The notes beneath the pieces were generated by a model, which saw only the letters and a list, made by a program, of their open reading frames with translations, was not told the origin of the DNA and did no database searches. The position numbers and the translations under genes are program-made. This document shows positions 28,680 to 37,697 of a stretch of 64,000 bases of DNA, one piece after another (position 1 is the first letter of the stretch; each line of letters starts with the position of its first letter). The stretch is from Aliiglaciecola sp. 3_MG-2023 (GTDB lineage: Bacteria; Pseudomonadota; Gammaproteobacteria; Enterobacterales; Alteromonadaceae), in assembly GCF_030548205.1 (NCBI RefSeq), contig NZ_JAUORV010000001.1, positions 310,001 to 374,000 on the forward strand, given 5' to 3'.

Positions 28680-28683
28680 ATCC

Positions 28684-29034
28684 CCCCGTAGCATGGTCTT
28701 TAGGCCATGGGGTTTTCATCACCCTGTAGCATGGTCTTTAGGCCATGGGGATCTACGCCATGGAATGCTACGCCATGGTCTTCGGCCACATTCCCCCGGG
28801 GCTAAAGCCACCGACTACAGGGTTACCCAGTGGATTTATACCACCCCGTAGCATGGCCTTTAGGCCATGAGATGCTACGCCGTGGTCTTCGGCCACATTC
28901 CCTCGGGGCTAAAGCCACCGACTACAGGGTTACCCTGTGGATTTATACCCCCCTGTAGCATGGTCTTTAGGCCATGGAATGCTACGCCGTGGTCTTAGGC
29001 CATATTTCTCGGGGCTAAAGCCGCAGACTACAGG
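28684..29034. repeat. REPIN-like interspersed repeat block 1
   Basis: Three to four units of the two-arm repeat. One arm reads GTAGCATGGTCTTTAGGCC, a CATGGxC-TTTA-GGCCATG hairpin; the other, inverted, reads GGGGCTAAAGCCACCGACTA. The block fills the space between the convergent ends of galE and the cold-shock gene. Related blocks occur at four other places in the window. Confidence 0.88.
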
Positions 29035-29052
29035 CACCTTTGCCTTAAAAAC

Positions 29053-29080
29053 AAAAACGTCAGCTTAAGCTGACGTTTTT
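29053..29080. terminator. Bidirectional terminator between galE and csp
   Basis: A perfect 28-bp inverted repeat: arm aaaaacgtcagctt and its complement, with T-runs on both strands. It lies just beyond the csp stop codon and terminates csp on the minus strand. It could also stop plus-strand read-through from galE. Confidence 0.9.
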
Positions 29081-29101
29081 TTATGGACTAAAAATGATGT
29101 T

Positions 29102-29308
29102 TTAAACAGTCACGTTTGCCGCTTGTGGGCCTTTTTGGCCTTGCTCGATATCGAAGGTTACTTGCTGGCCTTCGTCTAGTGTTTTGTAACCATCAGAAGC
29201 GATAGCACGAAAATGTACAAACACATCTGATCCGCCATTATCTGGAGTGATAAAGCCGAACCCTTTTTCTGCGTTGAACCATTTAACAATTCCAGTAGAT
29301 TTGGACAT
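29102..29308 (-). CDS. Cold-shock domain protein (CspA family)
   Basis: 68 residues, a single cold-shock domain. It starts [16 protein letters not shown] (RNP1 KGFGFI), followed by DVFVHFRAI (RNP2 VFVHF) and ending GPQAANVTV. It binds single-stranded RNA or DNA as an RNA chaperone. A ribosome site TTAGGAAAAG precedes the ATG. The long AT-rich upstream region would fit the long cold-regulated leader of csp genes. I did not see a recognisable cold box. CspA, CspC and CspE cannot be told apart here. Confidence 0.95.
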   Translation of the reverse strand: MSKSTGIVKWFNAEKGFGFITPDNGGSDVFVHFRAIASDGYKTLDEGQQVTFDIEQGQKGPQAANVTV

Positions 29309-29797
29309 AGTCTTTTCCTAATTTTTGTCAATAAATAGCGCATGCACGCCTGTTTAGCTGTGTAGAACGATGGAAATAATGCATGTTACTAACAGAAATT
29401 ATTCAAAACGAACTGGTAAAACAGATGTAAAAATATTCTTAAGTAAAATGTAATTCACGTTTATGTTACACGCTGATTATTAGGTTAACAGATAATTTTG
29501 AGGTGTGCATAAAATTCACGTTTTATACGACTAAAAGCTTATAAAATCAGTTCGTTAACCTAATCGTTTTGCACAACCTAGTGAGCGATGCTACCCATTG
29601 TTTATGACTCTAACATGACATCCAAATTAAATATTTTGGTCGCTTTTTTCGGCTATGACTATCACAGCGCAAATCCAAAATAAGCAACTCCTAACCTAGC
29701 CGCTTATACCCTGTACCTGTTTTTAACGGCCCTTTTATTTAGGTGCAGCGCGACATATTCTAGTTATCAAAAAACGAATCCTATAAAATTCAATTAA
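29309..29797. other. AT-rich region upstream of csp
   Basis: About 490 bp with no gene. It probably holds the csp promoter and 5' leader on the minus strand. The right part borders the pullulanase remnant and may be decayed coding sequence, but no conserved frame could be followed. Confidence 0.5.
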
Positions 29798-30013
29798 GAT
29801 CCTAAGTCAGAAAGTATTGACTCTGCATTTAAACAAGTCATAGTGATTTTCAATCACTATCCGCATGCCATGAATTTTAGCATGTTACAGGTTCAACAAT
29901 TTAGATTGCATCCTGTTCAGCAAACTGGCAGTGACCCAATTGTCAACACGGCTTCAACCGAAAAGTTTGGGTTTAATGTGCCAGAATTAACAGTCGAAGT
30001 ATTCGTTCGATAA
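29798..30013 (+). pseudogene. C-terminal remnant of a pullulanase (GH13)
   Basis: A 71-codon open frame directly after an in-frame stop (TAA at 29795). It encodes VIVIFNHYP, then FRLHPVQQTGSDPIV, and ends FNVPELTVEVFVR. This matches the end of secreted pullulanases: a VVxFN strand, a LHPVQ segment, and a closing VPARTxAVFV strand. It has no start codon at the proper place and no catalytic domain, so only the last beta-domain survives. It ends 31 bp before yceH. Identification is from memory of the family pattern. Confidence 0.65.
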
Positions 30014-30044
30014 ATCTTTCGAACAAGAAATAGAAGGAAATAAG

Positions 30045-30707
30045 ATGTTAGTGCAATTAACCCCGCTTCAATGCCGCATAATTGGAGTACTACTGGAAAA
30101 AGAAGTCACCACACCTGACCAATATCCCCTATCAATTAATAGCTTAACCTTGGGTTGCAATCAAAAAAGCAATCGTGATCCGGTAATGAATCTAACCGAA
30201 AGTGAAGTACAGCAAGCACTTGATGAGCTAAAGGAGCTCAAGCAAATCAATGAGCATACAGGCTTTGGTAGTCGAGTGGTAAAGTATCAGCATCGTTTTT
30301 GTAATACTGAATTTGGCGATTTAAAGCTCAGTCGCCAACAGTTCGCAATTGTTTGTGTACTGCTTTTACGCGGCCCTCAGACTCCAGGTGAACTGCGAAG
30401 CCGCACCAATCGCCTTGCAGAATTTAAAAATGTAGACGAAGTAGAAGAAAACCTTGAATACATGAAAACCCTCAATGGTGAATGCTTGGTCACCAAGCTC
30501 CCCAGAGAACCCGGCAAACGAGAATCAAGATACATGCATTTGTTTTCCGGAGAACCTGATCTCAGCGAGTTTGAAACGCCACGGGAAAGCGCACCATCAT
30601 CATCGGTGCCGCAAAATTCGTTATCCCAAAGAGTCGATTCGTTAGAAGCCGAAATCGCCGAATTAAAAGAGCAATTCAAACAATTTAAACAAGAACTAGG
30701 CATGTAG
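30045..30707 (+). CDS. yceH: YceH family protein (DUF480)
   Basis: 220 residues, typical of YceH. It starts LTPLQCRIIGVLLEKEVTTPDQYPLS, followed by SLTLGCNQKSNRDPVMNL and a second winged-helix copy with LLLRGPQTPGELRSRTNRL. The C-terminal coiled coil (LEAEIAELKEQFKQFKQEL) is also usual. The fold is two tandem winged helices; function is not established. AAGGAAATAAG precedes the ATG. The last codons ATG TAG run into the repeat block, whose CTGTAG-type edge supplies the stop. Confidence 0.94.
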   Translation: MLVQLTPLQCRIIGVLLEKEVTTPDQYPLSINSLTLGCNQKSNRDPVMNLTESEVQQALDELKELKQINEHTGFGSRVVKYQHRFCNTEFGDLKLSRQQFAIVCVLLLRGPQTPGELRSRTNRLAEFKNVDEVEENLEYMKTLNGECLVTKLPREPGKRESRYMHLFSGEPDLSEFETPRESAPSSSVPQNSLSQRVDSLEAEIAELKEQFKQFKQELGM

Positions 30708-31060
30708 GCGGGTGCTTTAGCCCCGCGCCCCCGCGCCAATCATTGCCGCGAAAAAATTCATGGCCTAACATCTCATGGCCTAAAATCCATGGCCTAAAGA
30801 CCATGCTACAGGAGGGTATAAATCCATGGAATGTTCCACCTGTAGGAGGGTGCTTTAGCCCCGCGCGCCCGCGCCAATCATTGCCGCGAAAAAATTCATG
30901 GCATAACATCTCATGGCCTAAAGACCATGCTACAGGGAGGTTATAAATCCAAGGAATGTTCCACCTGTAGGCGGGTGCTTTAGCCCCGCGCCCCCGCGCC
31001 AATCATTACCGCGAAAAAATTCATGGCCTAACATCTCATGGCCTAAAGACCATGCTACGG
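30703..31060. repeat. REPIN-like interspersed repeat block 2
   Basis: Three units, mostly in the opposite orientation to block 1. Each begins TGTAGGCGGGTGCTTTAGCC and ends CATGGCCTAAAGACCATGCT; the spacers are nearly identical (gccaatcatt, gaaaaaattcatgg). It lies between the convergent 3' ends of yceH and the GST gene and contains the stop codons of both. Confidence 0.9.
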
Positions 31061-32158
31061 TTTGGCGATAACCAATTTGTTATTTATACGCTCTAATCGT
31101 TTGGGGATGGGCAATGGTGCCACCTGCAGGCCAAAAGACGATTGCAAGAATGTATCTACGTCGACCTTTTTCTCCTCGTCAAATCCGTTGTACAAATCAA
31201 TCACTCGTTGGAATTTCCATTGATGGAACGGCATAATTGCACGTTTTTCGGTGATACCACCAATACTAAATTGCTGAAATCCGATACTCCGTGGCATGCT
31301 ATCAACCTTGGGATTTTCCACTATCCATTGCTGTATCTTTTCCACACTTTGGGTAAGCACCGGCCAAAATTCCTCAAAAATTCTCGACATTAGAGGAATT
31401 AAAGTCTCAGGTATTTGATCATTTTCGAGCCAATTACCAGCACTTTCAGGGGAATTTTGCAGCCGTTCAATCCATTTAACCAAATGTGGGGCTTTTTCTC
31501 TAATTATTGCGCCAGGCGCTGGATCTCGATAAAGGTGTGCGTAAAGGGGGCCATATAATCCAAAGTCACCTGCACAAGGTCTGCCACCTAGTAAAAAGTC
31601 ATGGGTAGCAAAATGCGTATCTAATTCTACTAAAACGTGATTTTCGAACCAATCTTCAATCGCCGGAATTGTTTTTTCCGTAATCCCTAAAACAGGCACA
31701 AACCCTTTAAATCTGCTCGCTAATTTTTTACCAAAAAACCTGCGTACAAATGCGGGCATATTTGGTGCAGCTACTCGGCCAAACTCTTCATAAATGAACG
31801 GGTAGTTATTTTTATTCCACCGATAATGCATAGCTGGAATGAGTAACCACTCATCACCCCATAACTGGAATATTTCTGATACTAAGTGTTGTTTTGCGGT
31901 GGCGGGATAGATACTTGATTCAACGAAACGTTGCTCTAAATCGTCAATAATTTGCACAGTATCCTGGATAAATTCACCCTCAGGGGTTTCAACCACAGGG
32001 ATGAACCGGACCCCAGTTTTGGGTTGTATAATGGATTTATACACCTTGACTGAAGAAAACACCTCTCGAAATGGAATTTGTTTGTAGGTTAAATAAGCTC
32101 TTGCCTTTCCCGTATAAAGTGACATTTGAGCGCCATACAAGGTAAACATTTTAGACAT
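31055..32158 (-). CDS. Glutathione S-transferase family protein, two-domain long form
   Basis: 367 residues. The N-terminal 80 residues form a thioredoxin-like GST domain (FTLYGAQMSLYTGKARAYLTYK, then RFIPVVETPEG with the cis-Pro, and IQDTVQIIDDLE). The GST C-terminal helical domain follows (GRPCAGDFGLYGPLYAHL near 195). There is an extra 120-residue C-terminal region of unknown role. It is longer than canonical GSTs (about 210). The stop codon TAG lies inside the adjacent repeat edge. It lies 6 bp after the alpha/beta hydrolase gene. Confidence 0.82.
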   Translation of the reverse strand: MSKMFTLYGAQMSLYTGKARAYLTYKQIPFREVFSSVKVYKSIIQPKTGVRFIPVVETPEGEFIQDTVQIIDDLEQRFVESSIYPATAKQHLVSEIFQLWGDEWLLIPAMHYRWNKNNYPFIYEEFGRVAAPNMPAFVRRFFGKKLASRFKGFVPVLGITEKTIPAIEDWFENHVLVELDTHFATHDFLLGGRPCAGDFGLYGPLYAHLYRDPAPGAIIREKAPHLVKWIERLQNSPESAGNWLENDQIPETLIPLMSRIFEEFWPVLTQSVEKIQQWIVENPKVDSMPRSIGFQQFSIGGITEKRAIMPFHQWKFQRVIDLYNGFDEEKKVDVDTFLQSSFGLQVAPLPIPKRLERINNKLVIAKP

Positions 32159-32164
32159 AATTAA

Positions 32165-33190
32165 CTACTTATTGTTGTTTAGAAAGTCAACCAAAGCCGT
32201 TATCATTTCAGCATGTTGCGGATTTGCTTTTGGAACTTTACAAGCTTCAGATGCATCGACAGCAGAAGCATCATATTGCATATCAATCAATTGTGACTCA
32301 CTTACCACTAGATCTGCATGGCAAACCTGGTAACTGCTATCAATAAAAAATGTCTCACTGGGTCCGGCATTTTGTTTTATAAGATCTTTGACACCTTTAA
32401 TGGGAGTGGTGGAATCAGCCTCTGAATGTGCCGAAAAAATGGGTAAATTCAACTTGTTACCATTGGCCAATTTATCTCTTACGTCAAAAATGATTTCAGT
32501 TAACATAAACGCAGAGTGCCGAGACACTTCTGGATATTTATACGGATTGGGGCCTTGGGTTTCATAACTCCAATCAAGCAGTTTTGCCAAAGATTTAATC
32601 CCCCAGATCCCTGCCATTCCTTCAACGGATTCATCCAGTGCTAACGCACCGGAAAATAGCAGTAGTCCTTTTTGCTGATCGGGATGAGTCAACACATGTT
32701 GCGTTGATAACGCACCACCGGTAGAAAATCCACCAATATAAACATTGGGACTTAAGGTGTGAGCATAAGCCATAACTTCGTCTACATGGGCAGTCCAGCG
32801 TTTAGCTAGCTTCCCATCCTCCATATCATCATCTGCATCTAATTTGCCGTGTCCAGGCAATAACGGCACTATCACGGTATAACCAAGTTGATGTAATTCA
32901 GGCGCAATAGACCGGAAAAAGAAAGGAGAATCGCTAAGCCCATGAAATAACACCACTGTTGTATCTGTGGGTTGATTGTGATGATAAACATAGGGCGCAT
33001 TTCCGTCATTTTTAAGGGCAGAAGAGCAGACAACATAAACAGATGGTTCACTATTTTGGCAATCCGATGTTTCCCCAAGCTCCGTGTTATAGAAAGCTTG
33101 AAAAGGAACTAGCCAATCAGGCGATTGCGCATAGGAAATATGGTTAAAAAATAGAGAGAGTACGAAGACAGATATGGATAATTTTGACAT
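32165..33190 (-). CDS. Secreted alpha/beta hydrolase (lysophospholipase/esterase-like)
   Basis: 341 residues with a signal peptide of about 21 residues ending SYAQS. The alpha/beta-hydrolase core shows VVLFHGLSDSPFFFRSIAPEL (oxyanion HG), the nucleophile elbow GGFSTGG (Ser near 160), an Asp in HSEADSTTP and a likely catalytic His in VCHADLV near 294. It is expected to act on esters or lipids in the periplasm or outside. It is cotranscribed with the GST gene. The exact substrate is unknown. Confidence 0.85.
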   Translation of the reverse strand: MSKLSISVFVLSLFFNHISYAQSPDWLVPFQAFYNTELGETSDCQNSEPSVYVVCSSALKNDGNAPYVYHHNQPTDTTVVLFHGLSDSPFFFRSIAPELHQLGYTVIVPLLPGHGKLDADDDMEDGKLAKRWTAHVDEVMAYAHTLSPNVYIGGFSTGGALSTQHVLTHPDQQKGLLLFSGALALDESVEGMAGIWGIKSLAKLLDWSYETQGPNPYKYPEVSRHSAFMLTEIIFDVRDKLANGNKLNLPIFSAHSEADSTTPIKGVKDLIKQNAGPSETFFIDSSYQVCHADLVVSESQLIDMQYDASAVDASEACKVPKANPQHAEMITALVDFLNNNK

Positions 33191-33267
33191 TGCAATGAGC
33201 CATGAAAACAGGAGTTAAAATACTATAAACAGCCCCTTCCCGCATTGCTACGTTTTTTTAAAGTTAT

Positions 33268-33392
33268 CTGTAGTCGGCGGCTTCAGCCCCGAGGCCCTCC
33301 GAAAAAATCCCAGAGAAAAACATGGCCTGTAGTCGGGTGCTTTAGCCCCGAGGCCCTCCGAAAAACCAATGGCCTGAAGACCATGCTACGGG
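33268..33392. repeat. REPIN-like interspersed repeat block 3
   Basis: Two arms reading CTGTAGTCGGCGGCTTCAGC and TGTAGTCGGGTGCTTTAGCC. The inverted arm ggcctgaagaccatgctacg follows. It lies between two tandem minus-strand genes. Confidence 0.8.
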
Positions 33393-33403
33393 TTTGTGGA
33401 GGC

Positions 33404-33433
33404 CAAAAAAAAACGGGCGAGTGCCCGTTTTTT
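33404..33433. terminator. Terminator of the peroxiredoxin gene
   Basis: Stem aaacgggc / gcccgttt with loop gagt and T-runs on both strands. It lies 18 bp past the stop of the minus-strand peroxiredoxin gene. Confidence 0.88.
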
Positions 33434-33450
33434 GTTTTGGTATTTATTGC

Positions 33451-34200
33451 TTAAGCTTTGAAATAAGCTTCCAAGTCTTCGCTTCCACCGATGTGTTTTC
33501 CACCGATGAATACCTGAGGCACAGTATCACGTCCGCTCACAGCTTTAAGCGTTGTCAACGTAGCTCCTGCTCCCATTACCACTTCTTCAAAGTCATAACC
33601 TTTGTCTTTCAACAATGCTTTGGCTTTCGAGCAGAAAGGACAACCAGGTTTAGAGAAAACAGTCACGGCCTCTGGCTTAGCTGCTCCTGGTGCAACATAT
33701 TCAAGCATAGTGTCGGCGTCAGATACTTCAAACGGGTCGCCTGGTAAGTCTGGCTCGATAAACATTTTGTCTACCACACCATCTTTTACCAACATGGAAT
33801 AGCGCCAGCTACGCTTGCCGAACCCAAGGTCATTTTTATCAACTAACAAACCCATGCCGTCGGTAAATTCACCGTTTCCGTCTGGGATCAAAGTAACATT
33901 GTCACTTTCTTGGTCCGCAGCCCATGCATTCATTACGAAGGTATCGTTTACAGACATACAAATAATGTCATCTACACCGTTATCTTTAAACGTTTTTGCC
34001 AACTCATTGTAACGCGGCAAGTGAGTAGATGAACAAGTTGGCGTAAATGCGCCTGGAAGGGAGAAAACGACAACGGTTTTTCCAGAAAAAAGTTCGTCGC
34101 TCGTCACGTTAACCCACTCGTCATTTCGACGTGTGCGGAAAGTAACTGATGGGACTTTTTGACCTGATTTGTCTTCAAAGTTAGGATTTGCTTGTGTCAT
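33451..34200 (-). CDS. Peroxiredoxin-glutaredoxin hybrid (Prx5 type)
   Basis: 249 residues from the ATG at 34200, which has GGAG six bases upstream. The N-terminal 165 residues are a Prx5-type peroxiredoxin, with the peroxidatic Cys in [14 protein letters not shown] near 45. The C-terminal 75 residues are a glutaredoxin with [17 protein letters not shown] (CPFC active site). This fusion reduces peroxides using glutathione without a separate reductase, as known for Haemophilus and other gammaproteobacteria. Cytoplasmic. A possible FNR-type site lies about 75 bp upstream. Confidence 0.95.
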   Translation of the reverse strand: MTQANPNFEDKSGQKVPSVTFRTRRNDEWVNVTSDELFSGKTVVVFSLPGAFTPTCSSTHLPRYNELAKTFKDNGVDDIICMSVNDTFVMNAWAADQESDNVTLIPDGNGEFTDGMGLLVDKNDLGFGKRSWRYSMLVKDGVVDKMFIEPDLPGDPFEVSDADTMLEYVAPGAAKPEAVTVFSKPGCPFCSKAKALLKDKGYDFEEVVMGAGATLTTLKAVSGRDTVPQVFIGGKHIGGSEDLEAYFKA

Positions 34201-34271
34201 GTAAATCTCCAATTAAATAAATAGTTTCGGCTAGTTGAGATAATAGTACATCGCATTATTGTTTGTGAATA

Positions 34272-34285
34272 GTGATTATAATCAA
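34272..34285. promoter_or_regulatory. FNR-box-like palindrome between prx and asnB
   Basis: GTGATTATAATCAA matches the FNR/EtrA consensus TTGAT-N4-ATCAA at 9 of 10 defined positions. It lies 72 bp upstream of the peroxiredoxin start. Such matches also occur by chance in AT-rich DNA. The rest of 34201-34650 shows no gene. Confidence 0.35.
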
Positions 34286-34650
34286 TCACGTTAATCTAAA
34301 AAACAGATTAGAAAGGTTTACTATTGCTAATCACTTCAAAAGATTAACAAATTAGTCATTTCCATTATGAATAGATAATTCAGTAACTTTGTTACCCTAA
34401 GGTTACATATGGGTGTTATTTCCATCGAATTCAATGAAATTATTGTAAAGATAGTGGCTTTATTAAAATAATTGAAAATAAATTACATATTATCCTTGCA
34501 ATTTTTGCTCATGCTGGCAAATTCACCCGTTGGAAAAGGATATACGTCATAAAAATCTGAGCTGTTCGAAAAAGTTATTTCCTTTATCAGCCTCATTCTT
34601 GCGATACTTTTCCCTTACCTTAAACTTGGATATAAGAGAGATAAACCTTT

Positions 34651-36318
34651 ATGTGTGGAATATTCGGCATTCTGGACATCAAAACTGATGTATCAGAACT
34701 TAGGACGCAAGCGTTAGAGCTTTCCAAATTGCTACGCCATCGTGGCCCTGACTGGTCAGGCGTTTGGAATAATAATAGCGCTATCTTGAGTCACGAACGC
34801 TTGGCGATCGTAGACGTGGATACTGGAGCGCAACCTTTAATTAGCCGCAATAATAATCACGTTCTGGCTGTCAATGGTGAAATCTATAACCACAAAGCGT
34901 TAGAAAAAGATCTTGCGCAACCTTACGACTTCAAAACAAAGTCTGACTGTGAAGTGATTCTTCCTTTATATCAACAAAAAGGCATTGAGTTTATCGATGA
35001 GCTTCAAGGCATGTTCGCGTTCATTTTATATGATGAAGAGCAAGATGCTTATTTAATCGCCCGTGACCATATTGGTATCATTCCTCTCTATACTGGCTTT
35101 GATGAACATGGAAATTTCTATGTTGCCTCGGAAATGAAAGCCTTGGTGCCAGTGTGTAAAACTGTTTCAGAGTTTCCCCCAGGTCATTACCTGTGGAGCA
35201 AAACTGGCGAGTTGAAAAAATACTACCAGCGCGACTGGATGTCTTATGACGCAGTTAAAGACAACACCACAGACTTAGACGAGTTGAAAACCGCTTTTGA
35301 AAAGTCAGTGAAGTCGCACATGATGTCAGATGTACCTTACGCGGTATTGTTATCCGGTGGCTTAGATTCATCATTAGTATCTGCGATTGCCGCGAAGTAC
35401 GTTGCCAAGCGAATTGAAGATGAAGATAAGTCAGACGCATGGTGGCCTCGCCTGCATTCATTTGCAGTGGGTTTAGAAGGTGCGCCAGATTTAGTTGCGG
35501 CTAAAAAAGTGGCCGACATGATAGGCACAGTGCATCATGAAATTCATTTCACTATTCAAGAAGGAATTGATGCCATTCGTGACGTTATTTACTATCTTGA
35601 AACTTACGACACAACAACCATCCGTGCTGCTACGCCAATGTATCTAATGAGCCGTAAAATCAAGGCTATGGGTATTAAGATGGTTCTGTCTGGTGAAGGT
35701 GCAGATGAAATATTTGGTGGTTATTTGTATTTCCATAAAGCGCCAAATGCAAAAGAATTTCATGAAGAGACAGTGCGAAAATTAGACCGTCTGCATATGT
35801 TTGATTGTGCTCGTGCAAACAAAGCAACTGCAGCTTGGGGTGTAGAGGCACGAGTTCCGTTCTTAGATAAAGAATTCTTAGATGTGGCTATGCGTCTTAA
35901 CCCTCAAGATAAAATGTGTCTTGATGGCAAAATGGAAAAATGGATCCTGCGTAAAGCCTTTGATAACGGCGAATACTTGCCTGCTGAAGTATTGTGGCGT
36001 CAAAAAGAACAATTCGGTGACGGTGTAGGCTATTCTTGGATTGATTCAATTAAAGATTATGTTGATAACGAAGTGACTGACCAGCAACTTGCTACCGCTG
36101 AGTTCCGTTTCCCACACAATACACCAGATACCAAAGAAGGTTACTTCTATCGCACCATTTTTGAAGGCTATTTCCCGCAAGAAAGTGCGGCAAACTGTGT
36201 ACCAGGCGGAAAATCAATCGCTTGTAGTACAGTAGAAGCTTTAGAGTGGGATGAAAGCTTTAAGAATATGGCTGATCCTTCAGGACGCTCGGTGATCAGT
36301 GTTCACGGTAAATCGTAA
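34651..36318 (+). CDS. asnB: Asparagine synthase B (glutamine-hydrolysing)
   Basis: 555 residues, the AsnB length. MCGIFGI exposes the Cys2 nucleophile after Met removal. The glutaminase domain runs to about 200 (LRHRGPDWSG, NGEIYNH). The synthetase domain has the pyrophosphate loop LLSGGLDSSLVS near 233. The C-terminal MVLSGEGADEIFGGY and FGDGVGYSW are conserved. It converts aspartate to asparagine with ATP and glutamine. It is monocistronic with a terminator. Confidence 0.97.
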   Translation: MCGIFGILDIKTDVSELRTQALELSKLLRHRGPDWSGVWNNNSAILSHERLAIVDVDTGAQPLISRNNNHVLAVNGEIYNHKALEKDLAQPYDFKTKSDCEVILPLYQQKGIEFIDELQGMFAFILYDEEQDAYLIARDHIGIIPLYTGFDEHGNFYVASEMKALVPVCKTVSEFPPGHYLWSKTGELKKYYQRDWMSYDAVKDNTTDLDELKTAFEKSVKSHMMSDVPYAVLLSGGLDSSLVSAIAAKYVAKRIEDEDKSDAWWPRLHSFAVGLEGAPDLVAAKKVADMIGTVHHEIHFTIQEGIDAIRDVIYYLETYDTTTIRAATPMYLMSRKIKAMGIKMVLSGEGADEIFGGYLYFHKAPNAKEFHEETVRKLDRLHMFDCARANKATAAWGVEARVPFLDKEFLDVAMRLNPQDKMCLDGKMEKWILRKAFDNGEYLPAEVLWRQKEQFGDGVGYSWIDSIKDYVDNEVTDQQLATAEFRFPHNTPDTKEGYFYRTIFEGYFPQESAANCVPGGKSIACSTVEALEWDESFKNMADPSGRSVISVHGKS

Positions 36319-36333
36319 ATATTCCGTTATATG

Positions 36334-36363
36334 AAAATGGGGCTTTTATAGCCCCATTTTTTT
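36334..36363 (+). terminator. Terminator of asnB
   Basis: Stem aaaatggggc / gccccatttt with a 7-base loop followed by TTT, 15 bp past the stop codon. Confidence 0.9.
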
Positions 36364-36373
36364 GTCCAAAATA

Positions 36374-36850
36374 AAGCCCGCGAAAAAATCCATGGAATGT
36401 TACCTGTAGGCGGGTGCTTTAGCCCCGCGCCAATCATTGTCGTGAAAAATCCCATGGCGAAAGCCCCATGGTCATAAACCCCATGGCCTAAAGACCATGC
36501 TACAGGGGGAATCTTGTAGGCGGCGGCTTTAGCCCCGCGGCAATCATTGTCGTGAAAAATCCCATGGCGAAAAATCCATGGCCTAAAGACCATGCTACAG
36601 GGGGTTAATCTTGTAGGCGGGTGCTTTAGCCCCGCGAAAAAACCCATGGCCTAAAGACCATGCTACAGGGGGAATCTTGTAGGCGGCGGCTTTAGCCCCG
36701 CGGCAATCATTGTCGCGAAAAAACCCATGGCGAAAAATCCATGGCCATAAACCCCATGGCCTAAAAGCCATGCTACAGGGGGTTAATCTTGTAGGCGGGA
36801 GCTTTAGCCCCGCGAAAAAATCCCATGGCCTAAAGGCCATGCTACAGGAG
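36374..36850. repeat. REPIN-like interspersed repeat block 4 (largest)
   Basis: About 477 bp made of at least five units. TGTAGGCGG(G/C)(T/A/G)GCTTTAGCCCCGCG arms alternate with inverted ATGGCCTAAAGACCATGCTA arms. Spacers gcaatcattgtcgtgaaaaa and ccatggcgaaaaatccatgg recur. It fills the space between convergent asnB and the binding-protein gene and ends 1 bp before the latter's stop codon. Open frames translated from it are repeat artefacts. Confidence 0.92.
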
Positions 36851-36851
36851 G

Positions 36852-37694
36852 TTAGTACCAGAGTTCTTTGCGGTCGATTGGCGTTTCTGGGGCGATTAAG
36901 GGGTTGTCGATTTGGAAAAAGAATCGCTTGTCCATATTTGAGCGTTTAAAAATATCGTTGAATTCTTCTAAAAATAACTTATCAAACTCTCCATTGGCGA
37001 TGGCTTTTTCCAAGCCATTTTCTAACAATTTCCCGAGCGTTCGATTGCTTTTATTGACAAAAAAGTACATTGCGGCGGGATACTTAACTCCCAATGTGGG
37101 TTCAACAACAATGGATTTATCCATGAAATCCGCATCGTATTCTTTCCAAACCTCAATAATCGAACGGGGAACAAAGTCTCCTTGATTATTTGCCAACATA
37201 CTAAATATATTTGAATAATTTTTTGAAGTGACAACATCGAAGCCGTTGGACTGCAATATTTTGGTATCTGGCCAATCAAAACCTTGAATGGGTTTGAATT
37301 TAAGTAAGTTTTGCATCGTATCGATGTTCTTAAATTTAGCCAGTTGATTTTTCTTTACTAAAAATACCCGCCAACCAATGAGTCCTTTGTATATAGGGAT
37401 TCGAATTGGAAGTAATCGATTCTCTCTATCTGTATCAGTCATGCTCCAAACCACATTAACCGAACGGTTCTCGGCCAATTGCTTTAGGGACTTTTCTTGC
37501 GACATAACAACACTAGCAGCCTGTAATTCGTAGCTTACACCGGTTTGTTCCAATGCCAAAGCCAACAGTTTAACTGGATATTCTTGACGGCGATCATTAT
37601 CGGTCATAGGTCGAGGATAGGTAATCTCCCATGTTGCTGCTGAGGCAAAATGGCCAAAAAATGACAAGAGCATCAATCCAATTAACTGTTTCAT
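36852..37694 (-). CDS. Periplasmic solute-binding-like protein (SBP family 3 type)
   Basis: 280 residues with a signal peptide (cleavage after SAA near 20). The mature protein has the two-lobe pattern of amino-acid-type binding proteins: TYPRPMTDNDRRQEYPVKLLALALEQTG near 25-52, then a lobe with GLIGWRVFLVKKNQLAKFKNI near 105, and the closing TLGKLLENGLEKAIANGEFDKLFLEEF. No transporter genes lie nearby, so it may be an orphan or sensor-type periplasmic protein. It follows the small hypothetical gene by 3 bp. Ligand unknown. Confidence 0.78.
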   Translation of the reverse strand: MKQLIGLMLLSFFGHFASAATWEITYPRPMTDNDRRQEYPVKLLALALEQTGVSYELQAASVVMSQEKSLKQLAENRSVNVVWSMTDTDRENRLLPIRIPIYKGLIGWRVFLVKKNQLAKFKNIDTMQNLLKFKPIQGFDWPDTKILQSNGFDVVTSKNYSNIFSMLANNQGDFVPRSIIEVWKEYDADFMDKSIVVEPTLGVKYPAAMYFFVNKSNRTLGKLLENGLEKAIANGEFDKLFLEEFNDIFKRSNMDKRFFFQIDNPLIAPETPIDRKELWY

Positions 37695-37697
37695 AAC

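Noticed and set aside
30685-31002. Minus-strand 105-codon frame in the repeat block after yceH
   Set aside because: It is repeat-derived, and the product repeats itself in step with the DNA units.
34201-34300. OxyR-type site upstream of the peroxiredoxin
   Set aside because: The ATAG-N7-CTAT spacing pattern could not be matched in more than one quarter-site; only the FNR-like palindrome was kept, at low confidence.
36327-36840. Overlapping minus-strand open frames of 80-106 codons with similar W-, P- and H-rich products
   Set aside because: They are translations of the REPIN-like repeat units; the same peptide strings recur in block 2. No start signals or codon bias.
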